The translations under genes were made by a program, and so were the position numbers. The notes beneath the pieces are model-generated. The model ran no database searches. It was not told where the DNA came from and saw only the letters and a program-made list of their open reading frames with translations. A stretch of DNA of 64,000 nt, taken from Plectrocnemia conspersa. Lineage: Eukaryota > Arthropoda > Insecta > Trichoptera > Polycentropodidae. Where the stretch lies: positions 1 through 64,000 of the forward strand of contig VTFK01000218.1 of NCBI GenBank assembly GCA_009617715.1. The letters are read 5' to 3'. Shown here in pieces: positions 48,188-61,039 of the stretch. Position 1 is the first letter of the stretch. Each line of letters opens with the position of its first letter.

Positions 48188-50665
48188 TTAAAATAGTTAT
48201 AGAGCTATCGTCAGATTATGATATTCGCTGATAAAGAAAAAACAAAGAATAATTGTATCATTATATTGTATAGCATATTCCATTTGTTAAACCAATTCGA
48301 AGTAACACTTCGCTCGCCAATTTGAAATAAACAGTACCCGTCGTATTCAATATTGTCTTAAGAAATCTGTTTATTAAACAATAATTTTTTTAATTATATA
48401 TAACATAATATGCCTTTGACAGTGTTAGAATCGCGTAATGGAGAATGAAATGAAAATTCTCGGTTTATAATTTTTATAATGTAATGATTTTACAATAATT
48501 ATCAAAAAGAAACACTATTCAAAAGCATTGGCACGTATCCTGCCCTTTTTCCCACAACGGATGGACTAACAACTTTTATACACGCATGATTGACAATGTG
48601 TCAATCACTCATTAATTGTGTCAACGCAATCCGATTGCATAATTAATACCATCGTCATCATCCTTAATCAAGATTGACATCGATTATGTACCAAAAACGT
48701 ATACGGAGGGACAATGCCAACTCCATTTAAGAAGGGATGATGTTTGACCATGACAGATTGACACAATTGTCCATAAGATTTGTTGAATGATTTAAAAGTT
48801 AACAAATCTAAATTGCTTCATATATTTATGTATCTTATTAATTGACTAGACAATAGTTAATATTAATTATGCTAAATTACGACACAATAAAAATCATAAT
48901 TTCTCGCTTGTAACGAAGGTTATAAATAATACAGTGACAAATTTAATAAATAAACAATACGCAATCAATCATTTCTGAGTAACTCACTCTTATTTATTAT
49001 CTATTTCATAAGTTAAGTTATTAACTATTGTTGATTATTATATATGCAACCTTATTCTATTTTTAATTTATATTACTTGATTTTTACCGAAAAAGTAATT
49101 CATTGCGATCTACAAATGATTAAATTAAGTTCATGAACCTTCATGAAAGTTTTTCTATATCGCCTGTTATCTATAACTTTTGACAGTTTTTTATTGATTT
49201 TTTCTATTAATACTATATAGTGTTTCACTATTTTCTTTTACACGTTTTCGTCCAATTGATACGTCGCTTGAACCCATCGTTCAATAAATCGATTTTAACT
49301 TTTATTTCCGAGCCACACAAACATTTTGGTTTGGGACAATTTTCTCACGCAGTGACCCGTCCGATAGTTCAGCACTATGTGTGTGGTTGTGATGGTTCGC
49401 CTATAACTATTTTTTTCGAACCGATTGAGTCGAACCGTGCGAACCAAGGTTCCATGACACGACACGTAACCTCTCGTAATCAATAGAACTCACCTTGACG
49501 GACCGAATGAAACGTATTACCTTACATAACGCACCCACATTTACATAATTACATACACAAAAATGTTGTCGGGACATTTCTCACTTTGATTAATAAGTCT
49601 CAGTTCATCAAAATCTTACTGAATAGTGAAACATGCAAGTAGCTCAAACTTAGAACGTAGTGGATTCCTTTGAGAATGTAATTACATACATATGCATATG
49701 CATGGTACATCGCACTAATAAATAATAATCATACTCTTTAATGTTTCATTATCAGTAAATTTCTAAATTTCACATAGTAATAAAATTTTAATTTAATTAT
49801 GACTCAATTTTTACACAATAACTTAGTTGTTATCTTCCAGCATATCTGCCCATTATTAGTTCTTCCAACCTTCGGACAGGCCACGAAGACGACGACCGTG
49901 AATATCATATTTTTTCTTTTTCATTTAACGCAATGTGTATTTATCGCTCGTTTGATTCTGCGATTGATCGTTATGGTACATTGTTACGTTTTTATAATAC
50001 CAGCAACAAACACACGTCGTTAGTACGTAACTCGTTATTTCGGTCTTACCAAAAGGTATACCATAAACGTAATGACGCCCAGTAACAATGTTTGCGCAAA
50101 TCCGTTGTTTGATGTGCGAAATGTAATCGATAGGGTTGTACGTCCAAAATACACAACATCTGGTTTACGTATAGAATATTATCATAATATAATATGTAAC
50201 TCTAATTTGGTGTACTAATTTGTTTCAGTATTTTTCCTTTGATCTGAAAGCATAGATTAAAATCGACACATTTTGGCACCCTCTATGCTTTTAAAGTATA
50301 AACTTTGATAATACGCATTGTTCATTCCCCCCCTTCCTTGAAATTTGCCAGAAAAATACATGTCATTCAATGAAATACTATGAATCTTAATGAAATCGAA
50401 TTATTAAAAAAAACTTTTGCCCCCATCTTAGAAAGCCCTCAAAGAAAAATTAAAAAAAACAGTCTGAAATCTATCCAAAAATATTATTTCAGCAAAATCA
50501 TATCAGAATATATTTTCACCGGTAGATTACTAAAACAATATGATTTCAACATTTACATGCGATGTATAAATATTTATTTACATGCGGTGTATAAATTTTA
50601 CAGTAAATGTGTGTTTTTTAGTGATGTTATATTTTCACTAGTGAATATATTTTCATCAGTAGAAT
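48188..50665. other. Noncoding stretch
   Basis: GC-richer patches at about 49220-49510 and 49800-50150 have no recognised element. A good minus-strand donor-like CAAG/GTGAGT at about 49493 has no convincing exon upstream. Remainder AT-rich. Confidence 0.55.
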
Positions 50666-50667
50666 TA

Positions 50668-50960
50668 CGAGGTGTGATCAAAAAGTACGGTAAATGATTT
50701 TTTATAGCAGCAACTGCTGCCTCTATATTAATTTGAAGTAATAAGTCCGATAGACTGATCCGTTAAGATAGTCAGTGTCAAGTTTGAACAAGTTGTCACT
50801 TGTTAGTCTGCTTCTAGAGCTTTTGATATGAGAGTATTGATCAAAGTTTATTCAAATCGAATTTTGGTCAATAGGAGGGCGCAAAAACAATAATCACTTC
50901 TCAAAAGGCGAAAATTCACGTCAAAAGCAATAAAATCGTGTCGGCGCCTTCGCAGTGGAT
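50668..50960 (+). mobile_element. mariner-like element end
   Basis: TA followed by CGAGGTGTGATCAAAAAGTA with CGG is the terminal repeat style of Tc1/mariner elements (ACGAGGTNTGTTCAAAAAGTA). The 290 bp that follow are less AT-rich and end near CGCAGTGGATGAC. No transposase is seen and no second terminal repeat was found. Confidence 0.6.
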
Positions 50961-53749
50961 GACACATTACCCAAAAGCAAATTCGCTTCATATTATTTTT
51001 ATTTATTTTACCTTCTGATTTATTATATTTTTTCGGTTTTTCTACGGTAAGCTTTTGTAGAATGCTAAAACAGAGAGTGTATTTGAATTGTTTACTTTCT
51101 TAAAAAAAAACATGTTTGTACACCTATTAAAAAAAGATGTTTAAATAAAAAATTTCACCGTAAAGCATGTCATCTTCATTTCCATTATACTACAATCATT
51201 CGTATGCATATGCTTTAACACGTGTTTTAGTGGGAAACGCGTCACCGGAACGGTTCTCCAGAATGGACCGTTTGCTCGGTACGTGTGCAAACACCGCGGT
51301 TGCCAAGTCATTTCCCAAATTTCGAACTTAGTACGTAAACTGTACGTTTTCCTTTTGTCCGGCGCACGTTCAATTTACCGCATTTTCCTGTCAAGTGTTA
51401 CGACAACATCGTTATGTCACTTTTAGTGCGTGTTTACATACGAAGCGACGAACTGGGTCGGTGCCAGGTACAAGCAATAAGCTCACATATTTATTATTTT
51501 AATAATATACAAAAGATATTATCATAAAAGGTGTCAATGCCGAACAATGTGTATACATAATGCAATGTGTGATATGATGTTGGAATTTTAATTTTTAATT
51601 TATATGATGGAATGTTTAATAACTCCTAGTAATATTTTTATCATATACACTTTGTGTATTCTCGATAATCCGTGATTATTTTTTTAAAGTAGTTTTAATT
51701 TTACAATTCATTTAATCTTACAGTCATGTTTTGACTTTTTTGTAACGATATAAAAACTCTCAGAAAAAATCGTACTGATATTTAAAAATGAATGAGAGAT
51801 TCTTAAAAGCAAACGAGAATCACAGATTTTCTTAATGATAAACAAAATAAATACTCTGTATTGTAAATATATTATATATATTTTAAAACTAAATAAAAAA
51901 TAATTTGTTTTTCAATAATTTGTGCACTCCCTCCCAAGCAATACAATATTAAAATTCGTTATGTAGCTCTTCAGCAATCTTTATATCCTTAGTAATTACT
52001 GTATTGCTCTTTAAAGGCATTTAGATAGATTATTTTTTGCCTAAACTATCTTTTGGAGCAACTAGAAAATACTTAAATATAAACATAAAAGTGGTTATAA
52101 ATCTTATATTATAATGTATATTAAATTATAATGTACTGTGTATTTTATAATTCGCAATAAACTACTCAATTTGCTTGAAATACTAATAGAATTTATAAAA
52201 ATCTGATTTTTCATTTATATAATATATAAATAATAAATCAGACTTTTTATATATTGCACTTCAATTTATGAAATAATACAGGACTTTCAAATTTATATAT
52301 GCAAATAAAAATTTTGGAGCAGTAAAGGTTGTAACATTTTCCTTAAAAATATTTTTCCTGATAACATTGAACTTTTAAGCTTAATCTTATACATTAAATT
52401 CAACTTAACTGCGATAGATTAAAACGTTTTTTAAAAAATCTAAAATTTGATATTAAATGCATTTAAATTATTAAAGTATTTATATCTCATAAACATGTTA
52501 TATAGTAAAAGTAATATTTTTTTATTATTTTCACATCGTTACACTACCTTATATTTAATTTAATTAATTAATAACATTCAATAAAAATATTTTTTGTACC
52601 AAAACGTCCAACGTAGCATATAAATAAAGCACTTTTTCTCGATCCAAAAACCTTTTGTTTTCTGTTGGATTTATAAATCCTTTCTTTTTTATTTGTATAA
52701 AAAAACGTTAAGCCAAATAAACCCTTAGTTTCTTTTCAAACACACACGTTTTTTTTATCTACATCCGTTTGAAAAAGCGCCGCTTCATAATTGGATCGAA
52801 CCGTTTTAATTTACAATAATGTTTGTAAACATTACTGTGAGTTTCTTTTTTTAAATGAATTGCCTTCTACACCATAATATTTTTCAGATATTTTATTTCA
52901 TAAATATTTACTAGAAAAAGTATTATTGTGATTAATGTTATAATCAGCCCAAATAAGTGACAATAGAACCTCACGTAAAGCTATTTCGTTTATAGTTGAC
53001 ACAAAAAGCTTTATGGAGGTTTCACGTTTTCATTTTGAAGGTCGTTTGTAAAAATTTCGATTTTTCGTACGTGAAAAGAACATTTATTACGCTATTACGT
53101 TTAGTCCTATTTTAAAAGCCAAGTAAATGTATTAATAAAATTCACGTAATAATTTACCTTGAAATTAACGCGTATAATGTTGTAAGATCTGTTTATGCTG
53201 ATTGTATGTGAAAGATAAAATTATCTAGTAATAAAATTGAGTATATATCGACATATGAGTTAATAAATAAACCCAAATAAGGAAATGTATTGTCTCTATA
53301 CACATATTACATGGAAATCTTTCGTTATGGGGATAATAAAAATACAGAAGACGTCATAATTAAAAAATAAAATATTTTGTATTTGATGTTAAATATTTCA
53401 AACAATTTAGGTTTGTTTATTTTTTTCCTGAAAATGTATAAAAGCAATACTATGTATATAATAAGTATTAACATATTTTAGTTTAAGTTAATTTATTTCT
53501 CAATTTTCATGACAAAGGTATTTGTTTTAGAATATTACTTATATTTTTTATAGCTTAATTTAATGTTGCAGAATGTCTTGTTTTATTGTTAAAAAAACAG
53601 TAAAATGAAATAAATTTTAAATATACATATAATTCTCAGATATTAAATTAATCCTGCTTATCATCCTTAGTTATTAATCTTTCATCGTTTTTCATAACCA
53701 TCTTGTATAGCGTTACCTTTTATATGCCAATTTAATGTGTAGTACTCAA
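50961..53749. other. AT-rich noncoding stretch with one GC-richer island
   Basis: 51220-51480 is a GC-richer island (for example GTCACCGGAACGGTTCTCC and CACCGCGGTTGCC). The remainder is among the most AT-rich DNA in the window, with nothing recognised. Confidence 0.55.
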
Positions 53750-54430
53750 ATTACTCGTTTCTTGGAGAACTTGGGCGTCTCGGTACTCAAGAATTATATT
53801 ATATAATCGATGTTTCTTCTTTGTATTTTGCGTCAATCCTGTCGCTGCGTATCCTTTATATTTCCTTAATTTAAAATCGAACAATAAATTACCTTTGTAA
53901 CAAAATTGTTAATATCGAGTTCTAAAACGTTTTTTTATTTACGTGCTAATTAACAAAAACGCCCTTTGGCATCTTTATGCGTTAATTGCTTAAATAAACA
54001 TAAACACACACGCTCTGGAAATTTTAATATTGAATGAGAAGAATGCCTTGTGTCGCTCGCGTCTCAAAACCAACAAAGTACACTGGCAAGTTTTCTCGGC
54101 GCGATATTTTCCCTTTAGCCCTTTGCAAACAGTCCGCGGGTAAATAGGGCTCTTCGGCGTCGTGCTGAAAATTATATTACTGTTGAAATTTTCATAAACG
54201 GGAGTACTTTACCCGGAGAGTGTTTGCTTAGGACCGGCCCTGGCGAAATTCGATATTTCATCCCAATATCGACGTCGATCCCCTTCTCTTTTGCGTTTGC
54301 ATATTAATTTTGTTTGATAATCTCTCTTTGAGAATTTTGTCCAAAGTGGACGGTGGCTCTCCACCCTCGAGCTTTTTTTGTTCGAGGACTATAAAGTGCC
54401 CTTTTAAAAATATGACAACCTCACTCTCAT
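53750..54430. other. GC-richer noncoding island
   Basis: Balanced composition, strongest at 54030-54410 (TTCTCGGCGCGATATTTTCC, GGACCGGCCCTGGCG). It includes AAAGTGGACGGTGGCTCTCC next to CACCCTCGAGCTTTTTTTG, a weak inverted structure. No open frame with a domain. Candidate regulatory DNA. Confidence 0.4.
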
Positions 54431-54799
54431 CAATCTTGCATTGTGCTTTATATGGGATAAGCGTTTAATTTGTTATTTTTTAGCATAATAATGCATCAAT
54501 TTTGGAAAGGGGATCATATATGTACAATCGGTGTGTATTATCCGTGCTTTAAATAAATAAATTTCAATACAATAAGAGCCTCAGTGATTATGTTGAAGCT
54601 GCTTATTAATTCTGCATCGAATTTCATGTCTAAAAAATGTATTACAGTCATATTTTGCGGAAATGCACCTTGAACTCATAAAATAAAACTTTTAGTGATT
54701 AAAAAAGCAAAAATATAGATCATTCAAGGGGACTGAAATAAAAAATTCTGTTAACTACTATACTAAAAAAGTATTTTTTTAAAAAGTAAAGGATCACTA
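54431..54799. other. AT-rich spacer
   Basis: Nothing recognised. Confidence 0.5.
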
Positions 54800-55120
54800 C
54801 AGATAGCAGTATTATTAATAGATAGTGCTCCTTCTCGTTCAAATAAAAGCATATTGAAAATGAGTGACGGTTTTTTGGTTGCAATTTTTACCGTCTGATG
54901 TTACAAGTTCAATTCAACCCATGGTGTTATATCATCAATGAAAAGGGTTTTACTCTCCTAGTCTTCTCAAAACTCTTGCTTTGGAAGGTAATCTAAAATT
55001 ATTGAGATAATGTCAAAGCAACATAGCTATAGAGACTTTCGATTTTTTACCTGTTATGCATTTGCATAATATTTTAGGAACGGAAGTATTTCAAAATTAT
55101 GATAGAAATAGTGCCGACAT
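54800..55120 (+). pseudogene. pogo/jerky-like transposase remnant
   Basis: The + strand reads DSAPSRSNKSILKMSDG, then after a frame break FNSTHGVISSMKR. These align with the DNAPxH...LxxxDG and QPMDQGVISSMKR landmarks of pogo-superfamily DDE transposases, around the second and third catalytic acids. The asparagine after the catalytic Asp is Ser here, and PMDQ has become STHG, so key residues are gone. Stops interrupt it. No terminal repeats found. More decayed than the Tigger copies. Confidence 0.6.
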
Positions 55121-57978
55121 TCTTGAGAATTAATGATCCTGACTAATGTGTTGTGAATTGTTTTAATAAATTTAATAACGAATAAGTTTGCAAATAATAT
55201 GATATTGCGGTATTATTTGGAGGTGGAATAAATCGTAAGGGATTAAAGCACAATAATATACAGTAGATACATGTGAGCTATACGTTAAAATATGTATGGT
55301 TATTTAATGGAACAGAGTTCAATAAAGTGGATTAGTAGGGATGAAAACACAGTTTTTTTTATTCTACAGTACATCAAAATAAGCTTCTTAGTGGCAGAGT
55401 TATTAATGAAAATGTTATTGGCACGAACGCCACTTTAAGGCTTCAAATATTTCGAGTTGCATAATGGAACTCCTGTTCAGTACTTACCTTTTTTGATAAG
55501 TTATAGACTGGGTTAATTTTTTAACATCATTATAAGATATAATAAAAAATGTATAGCATCACATATTTACTTATGTATAAGATACAAACAATACAGTAGC
55601 ACTTTTAGATCTATTAACTTGAATGAATGCAAATGTCTATTTTCAGCATTAAGTTAATATTTTGGTAATTAAAATATCTATGTAATAAATAAATTCTTAA
55701 AAAAAGAGTTTTGTTTTTGACAGTACAAATATAGCTTTAGGAAATTCACACGTTTTTATTGAACTGCAGTATTATATAAGAAAATTTCCATTCCCTCAAA
55801 AGAAATTTTCCTTTACGAACAAGGGCACGGATATATAAACTTTTATATTGGTCCTTACCCTTCAACGCGTCTTTACGCGTATCCGAACCTTATACAGACC
55901 TTATAAAACGAATGCAAGAAAATAATAATTTTATCGCCTATACGTAAAACGAGTCAGCATTTCGTTTTACTACCCTAAAACCTACGGTTGGCGGTCGCTC
56001 TCGCTCTATAAAGGCTTTTGCATCTTCATTTATTTATATGTGTAATATTATATGTGCAATATATAGGGAAAACTTTAACGTCTTAAAAGTGTGCAAACTT
56101 TTCAAGAGCTGTAAATTTCACTAAAGAGCTCGAAATGCAGAGCTTTCAGTTTTATTTTCTACTTTTCATAAATTAAACTCGCTCATAAAAGAAACGAACG
56201 AGTGCCTAATGAGATTCGTGAAAAATTACTTATTTGTATAATATTATAATAAATTAAAAATTTACACTTACATATTTTTTATCGCTTCATTTTTGAAATT
56301 TAACTCACACCTTAGTTGACTTTTGTTTGACCTTCCTCCAGCCAACGAAAACTTAATTAAAAAGGTTGCGAAACGTTAAGCGTTTACCTTTGCACTTAAT
56401 TTTAAGGTACGGCGTTATTTTGTTCTGTTTGTTGTATTTTTTTCATTATGAAAAAAGAGGCAAAGCGTTGATTAGCAATCGCAATAGTAAATATTTTGCT
56501 CGACTTGCAATAATGTTTGTGCGTTTACTTAGTATGTGTAAGCATTTTTTAACCATTTATATTTTACAAGGTCGCATTGTTGACATTAGTGCTTTTAATG
56601 TTTTTACTTGTTATTTGATCTTCAAAGACGCAAATTATGGTTGTTATATGTTTACGATCCTCATTAAGTAATTGCGTCGTTGTGTACGCGGAAAATGATC
56701 ATATATAAAAAACATGTAGTAATTCTATATTTAATAATTATATAATAGATATAAAATAATGCAGACATTTCATGAGCACATGTTAAAAAAATAATATGCC
56801 AAAAATTAAACTGGCTCTGGGCCAATTTTAAAGATGAAAATCTGAACGAAAGGTCAAAAAAGGTTACCTTTACTGCGGCGAATGATACTGAGAATTATTA
56901 CAATGTAATAATTTAACTATAACCAAGATCTAAGATACAATTTATTTCATCCATTTCACTAGCACTGTATTGCTACATCATTATTAAAAACACTTTAACA
57001 TGATAAATATCTATAGATTTTATATAAATTTCACTTCACACAGTTTTTATCACCTGTTCTCGTGGCTCTTGTTTTATTGCTTTTGACATAAATCCACGAA
57101 GAGAGTAATAATTTTGTTCTCCCTTTTCTCCATTGGACCATTTTACTTTTTATTATTTTTGACAGATGCTTAGTTCTCGTGACAAACGTTTACAATTCAT
57201 GATTTACTTTCTCAGATAAATAAAAAACCTTATTAGGTTCATTAATCAATCAATAACATGAAACGCTTGTATTTTTTTAAATTAAAATATATCTCATTAT
57301 ATCGTTAACTTATTAGTCTACCCATTCAAATATTTGAACATATTATGATTATTTATTTTCATTGCAATTTCAACTTCTCACTGCATAAAATATAAATTTT
57401 AAATATTGACACTTATATTTTAAATGTTCGCTGTCTCTGACTCAATCTAATTTAATAGACTATTTATGTGATGCTATACAGGTATATCTAATGTATACAC
57501 ACATATCAAAAGCAAAGATATTATAATTTATAAATGTTGAGAGTGACATCACCGCACCGCGTACAACCTGTTGAAAAATTGTAATAATTATATTTATATA
57601 CACGATTTTGACGACGTAATTTTTATATATTAATTTTATTTTTACTATTGTATTATTTATTGTCATTACCCTAAATTTGAAGGTAAAATAAATCGCAATA
57701 ATATTTTAATATTTCAAAAAATCAGGTTTATTTGTTATCATTTTAATAATAAACTATATATTTTTAAGCCCAATTTCAGATACTAGTAAACGCGCCTGTT
57801 ATTTCGCAACTTGTTTTAATAATAAAAATATATACATATATATACGTTTATGTATTTATAGATATTACTATATAATATATTTTTACTAGTATCATACCCG
57901 TTGAAAAAACAATGAAAAGTACATCAAAGTAGGATTCATTCATGCATTCGCGCTCCACGCAAATTCGGTTATCAATTG
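55121..57978. other. Noncoding stretch
   Basis: A TATA-like CTATAAAGG at about 56006 follows GGTCGCTCTCGCT, loosely like a core promoter, but no transcript or exon can be attached to it. 56366-56671 holds an AT-rich 101-codon frame with no domain. Otherwise nothing. Confidence 0.5.
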
Positions 57979-58160
57979 CAGTGGTGCGCAAACTATTTTA
58001 ATTTACGACCCCCGATTTTGCTTTGGGTTTTGTCGCAACCCACGGATAGACTTTTTTTAATAGTCAACATAGTTGAAGTGAAATTCTTTGTGGAATTTGC
58101 GCTTATGCTTGTTAGAGGTCTGAATAAAACAGATAATTTTATTTATGCAAATATTTTTTA
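57979..58160 (+). mobile_element. Possible hAT element end
   Basis: CAGTGGTGCGCAAACTATTT followed by TACGACCCCC and CGCAACCCACGG resembles hAT ends of the CAGTGGTTCNCAAACTTTTT...CGACCCCC kind. The opposite end and target duplication were not found. Confidence 0.4.
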
Positions 58161-59029
58161 ATGTAAAAAACTTTAATTATATATATTTAATGTGATTAAT
58201 ACGCTTGCAAATAACTGATTTCTTCTGTGTTCGAATCTGTATTAAAAATGCAAGGCGTTAGCAAATCTCTGGACACATCACACGTCATCTTCATCACGTG
58301 TTGATTGTTCGGCAGTCGCTAAGAGACTGAGAGAGTACGCGATCTGCGTTGCGTCTCTTGGCACTCCATCGGGCGGCTATAGACAGGGCCGCCGAGTACG
58401 AATTCGGACCCTGGGAAAACAATAGATTACGGGCCTCATGACAAAGATGCCATTTTATATATTTAATAACAACGTAATATAATTTCTTGAATAAATAATA
58501 ATAGTTAACGCTTTCTATGCTACAAATAAATGCCTGACAATTAGTCATAATATTTGCCTGATAATTAGTCATGTTTTCTTTGCTGTTCAGTGTTGCCATG
58601 TACTGAATTTACAGTCCATAATAATAGAAAATAATAATATAATCAAAATAATATTTATACGATACTACTAACATGCATTCAAATATCTTATGACAGAAAA
58701 AACTATAAAGCGTAATGAAATATTTGCATATTCTCTAAAAACAAATTTAATGGTAGTACCTAATATTATACACCATAGATTTTTATTTAAAAATAAAAGT
58801 CTTTCTTGTGATTTAAGTAGCATTCATTGTATGTGAACAATTCCTGCAGCTTCGATTATATTACATTACGCTACAATGTAGCAATTTTGAATCCGATTTC
58901 GTTGCATAGATCATTAGTTCCGTTCTTTATGTTCTTTCAAGATTTACTTTTGTAAAGTTTATTCATTATATCAAAGACTTTCGAGCAGTAAGTTTATGCA
59001 GCATTAGAGCAGCAGCGAACTAATTGTGG
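58161..59029. other. Noncoding with a GC-rich patch
   Basis: 58280-58445 is GC-rich and contains CAGGGCCGCCGAG at 58384, reminiscent of another hAT-type end (CAGGGCCGCCGAGAG), with no partner. The rest is AT-rich. Confidence 0.4.
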
Positions 59030-59345
59030 CGTTTGTGTGATTTCATAATTTCTATGCTAGTAGCCCAATTTGGCCGAGACCCGACGGCGTCGGCGAAACA
59101 AAAGTAGTCCTCCTCTCTCTGTACTGCTGCTGCTGTGTACATAAAAACGGGTTAATTTACCGATCACGAAAACGTGAGCTGAGTGTAAGAACAGTGTCGA
59201 GTAGCAAGCGGTGGGTATTTAGGTGTGTACTCTTGTATAAGCGATAGGGGGTCGGTCGGTTGCGGTTTTGGCACATCGGTATGCTGCGTGCACCAAAACC
59301 AATCCTTTACGTGTGCGTTCGGGTTCGTAGCGACAAATTAAATTT
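59030..59345. other. GC-richer island with a hairpin
   Basis: GGTTTTGG (59264-59271) pairs with CCAAAACC (59293-59300), extended by CAC/GTG inside and GGTT/AATCC outside, leaving a loop of about 15-21 nt. The island also has CTGCTGCTGCTG and GGGGGTCGGTCGG. The stem is short for a microRNA precursor and matches no microRNA I recognise. Confidence 0.35.
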
Positions 59346-61039
59346 CTATACAATTGCTCTTAAGGATATCGAATGCGAGTTCAATGGGATGTAAATCATC
59401 CCTTAGCTCGTTGCTGAAACCCTACGAGTACCTTTCGAATTGTGGGATTAGTGTAATTTTAGACGCTATAAATCAGATTAGACTTGTACTTTAAAGTATA
59501 CTATATGATATGAAAATATAGCGATATTCATTGAACAAACAACAATATATAATATTATGATAATATTACATTCTGCTTAAATAAAAAATCTGATCAGAAT
59601 ATTACATATTTGCGGTTAAGAGTATCAAAAGATACGAAGTTTCTGAAATTTGTATTGGTTATAATTTACTTGATCGTCTGTAATATTTTTTTTTGCTATA
59701 AAATAAAATCTAGATAGTTACTCTTTAATGGGAAGTTGATTTTTTTTGCTCTCCTAGAATTCGCTCGGTTTGATATTAATTAATATTAAATGATTTTAAT
59801 ATATATTTAGTGATGATTATCTTTCTGGACACATTTGTACAGCGAATACGAACGAGACAAGTCAACTACTGATCCTTGCTGTCAAAAACGTGCAATTAAT
59901 CTCCTAATCGTCGATCTTGATGGACAACTTCCGGCATTAAACAGGCGTTGATATGCACATTGAGCTGGAATAATTGACTTAATATAAAGTTTAACAGCTT
60001 TCGTTCATTTCTCTGCTGTTAAATTCTCCATTATAATGTCTTTTAAATCAACTGATAATTTATAGTATTATCTAAATATTGTAAATTATACTTTTAGATT
60101 TGTTTATAACGATTGTCTCTTAAATGATACCTATTATATATAATCAAGTCGAGGTAAAGTCGATCTGTCCTTACCTTCACGCAACATTCGCTCTGCAAGC
60201 AATCACCATTCGTGTGTGACAATTGTACGTTATTCGCAAAGTTTTATTGCATAAAAAAACTTTTCAAGAGTTCTTCTCCGTTCACCTTTAGCACAAACCC
60301 GAGAAAACCTTATCCATAGTTTTAAAGCGGCGAACTTTGTCTTTCAAGATCCTTTTGATGCAACCGAGAAACACACTTATAAAACCTCCCCAGTCGCAAG
60401 TAAAAGGTAAATATTTTGAATATATTTCAAATATAGTATATTTAAACGATTCGACACACATATGTATCTATTATTAGAAACTTTTTTCTTGCGAAAGAAC
60501 CTCTTATCGTGAATCGGTGAGACACAGAAACTCCACTTCCTTATATGTGCGCCTATTGTCGCGCCCCTTTGTCTACGCGTTACGATAGATATGTGTCTAT
60601 CTATTGTTGCTTCTTTGACGTCAACGGGCATGTCAGATTCGACGTTGAATGAGATTCGATTATGAGGCAACAATAGAAGGTGGGTGCTCATTAACCGCCC
60701 GTAACAATGCCATAATTTCAGAAATTGCGATTACTTTAATGTAGAATAAGAGATTATGTTCTTGTCGAGTTATTAGTGTGTTGCGATATTACGGACATTT
60801 AAAAATGAGCAACTAGAACACTTTCTATGTGGATTTACTGTAATATTTAATAGCTTTCGTATCCTTACCCACAAAAAACATATATTAATATTTTATTTTT
60901 GCCAAACAAAATAATATTTTAGAAATACAGATTCTATTTTTTGTGATTAATATTTATGCTGTTGAAAATACCCGCCTGTTTTATGTCGATGTTGGATTAA
61001 AGGTCAATAATGATTTATATAAAAAAATTGCATCCGTTC
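59346..61039. other. Noncoding stretch
   Basis: 60170-60700 is moderately GC-rich and carries a 104-codon minus frame with no domain. An AAG/GTAAGG donor-like site on minus near 60173 has no exon. Remainder AT-rich. Confidence 0.55.

Noticed and set aside
55470..55510. Minus-strand AAG/GTAAGTA donor near 55487
   Set aside because: No open upstream exon or acceptor; strong donors occur by chance in AT-rich DNA.
57460..57666. 68-codon minus frame
   Set aside because: Ile/Asn/Val-rich translation typical of AT-rich noncoding DNA.
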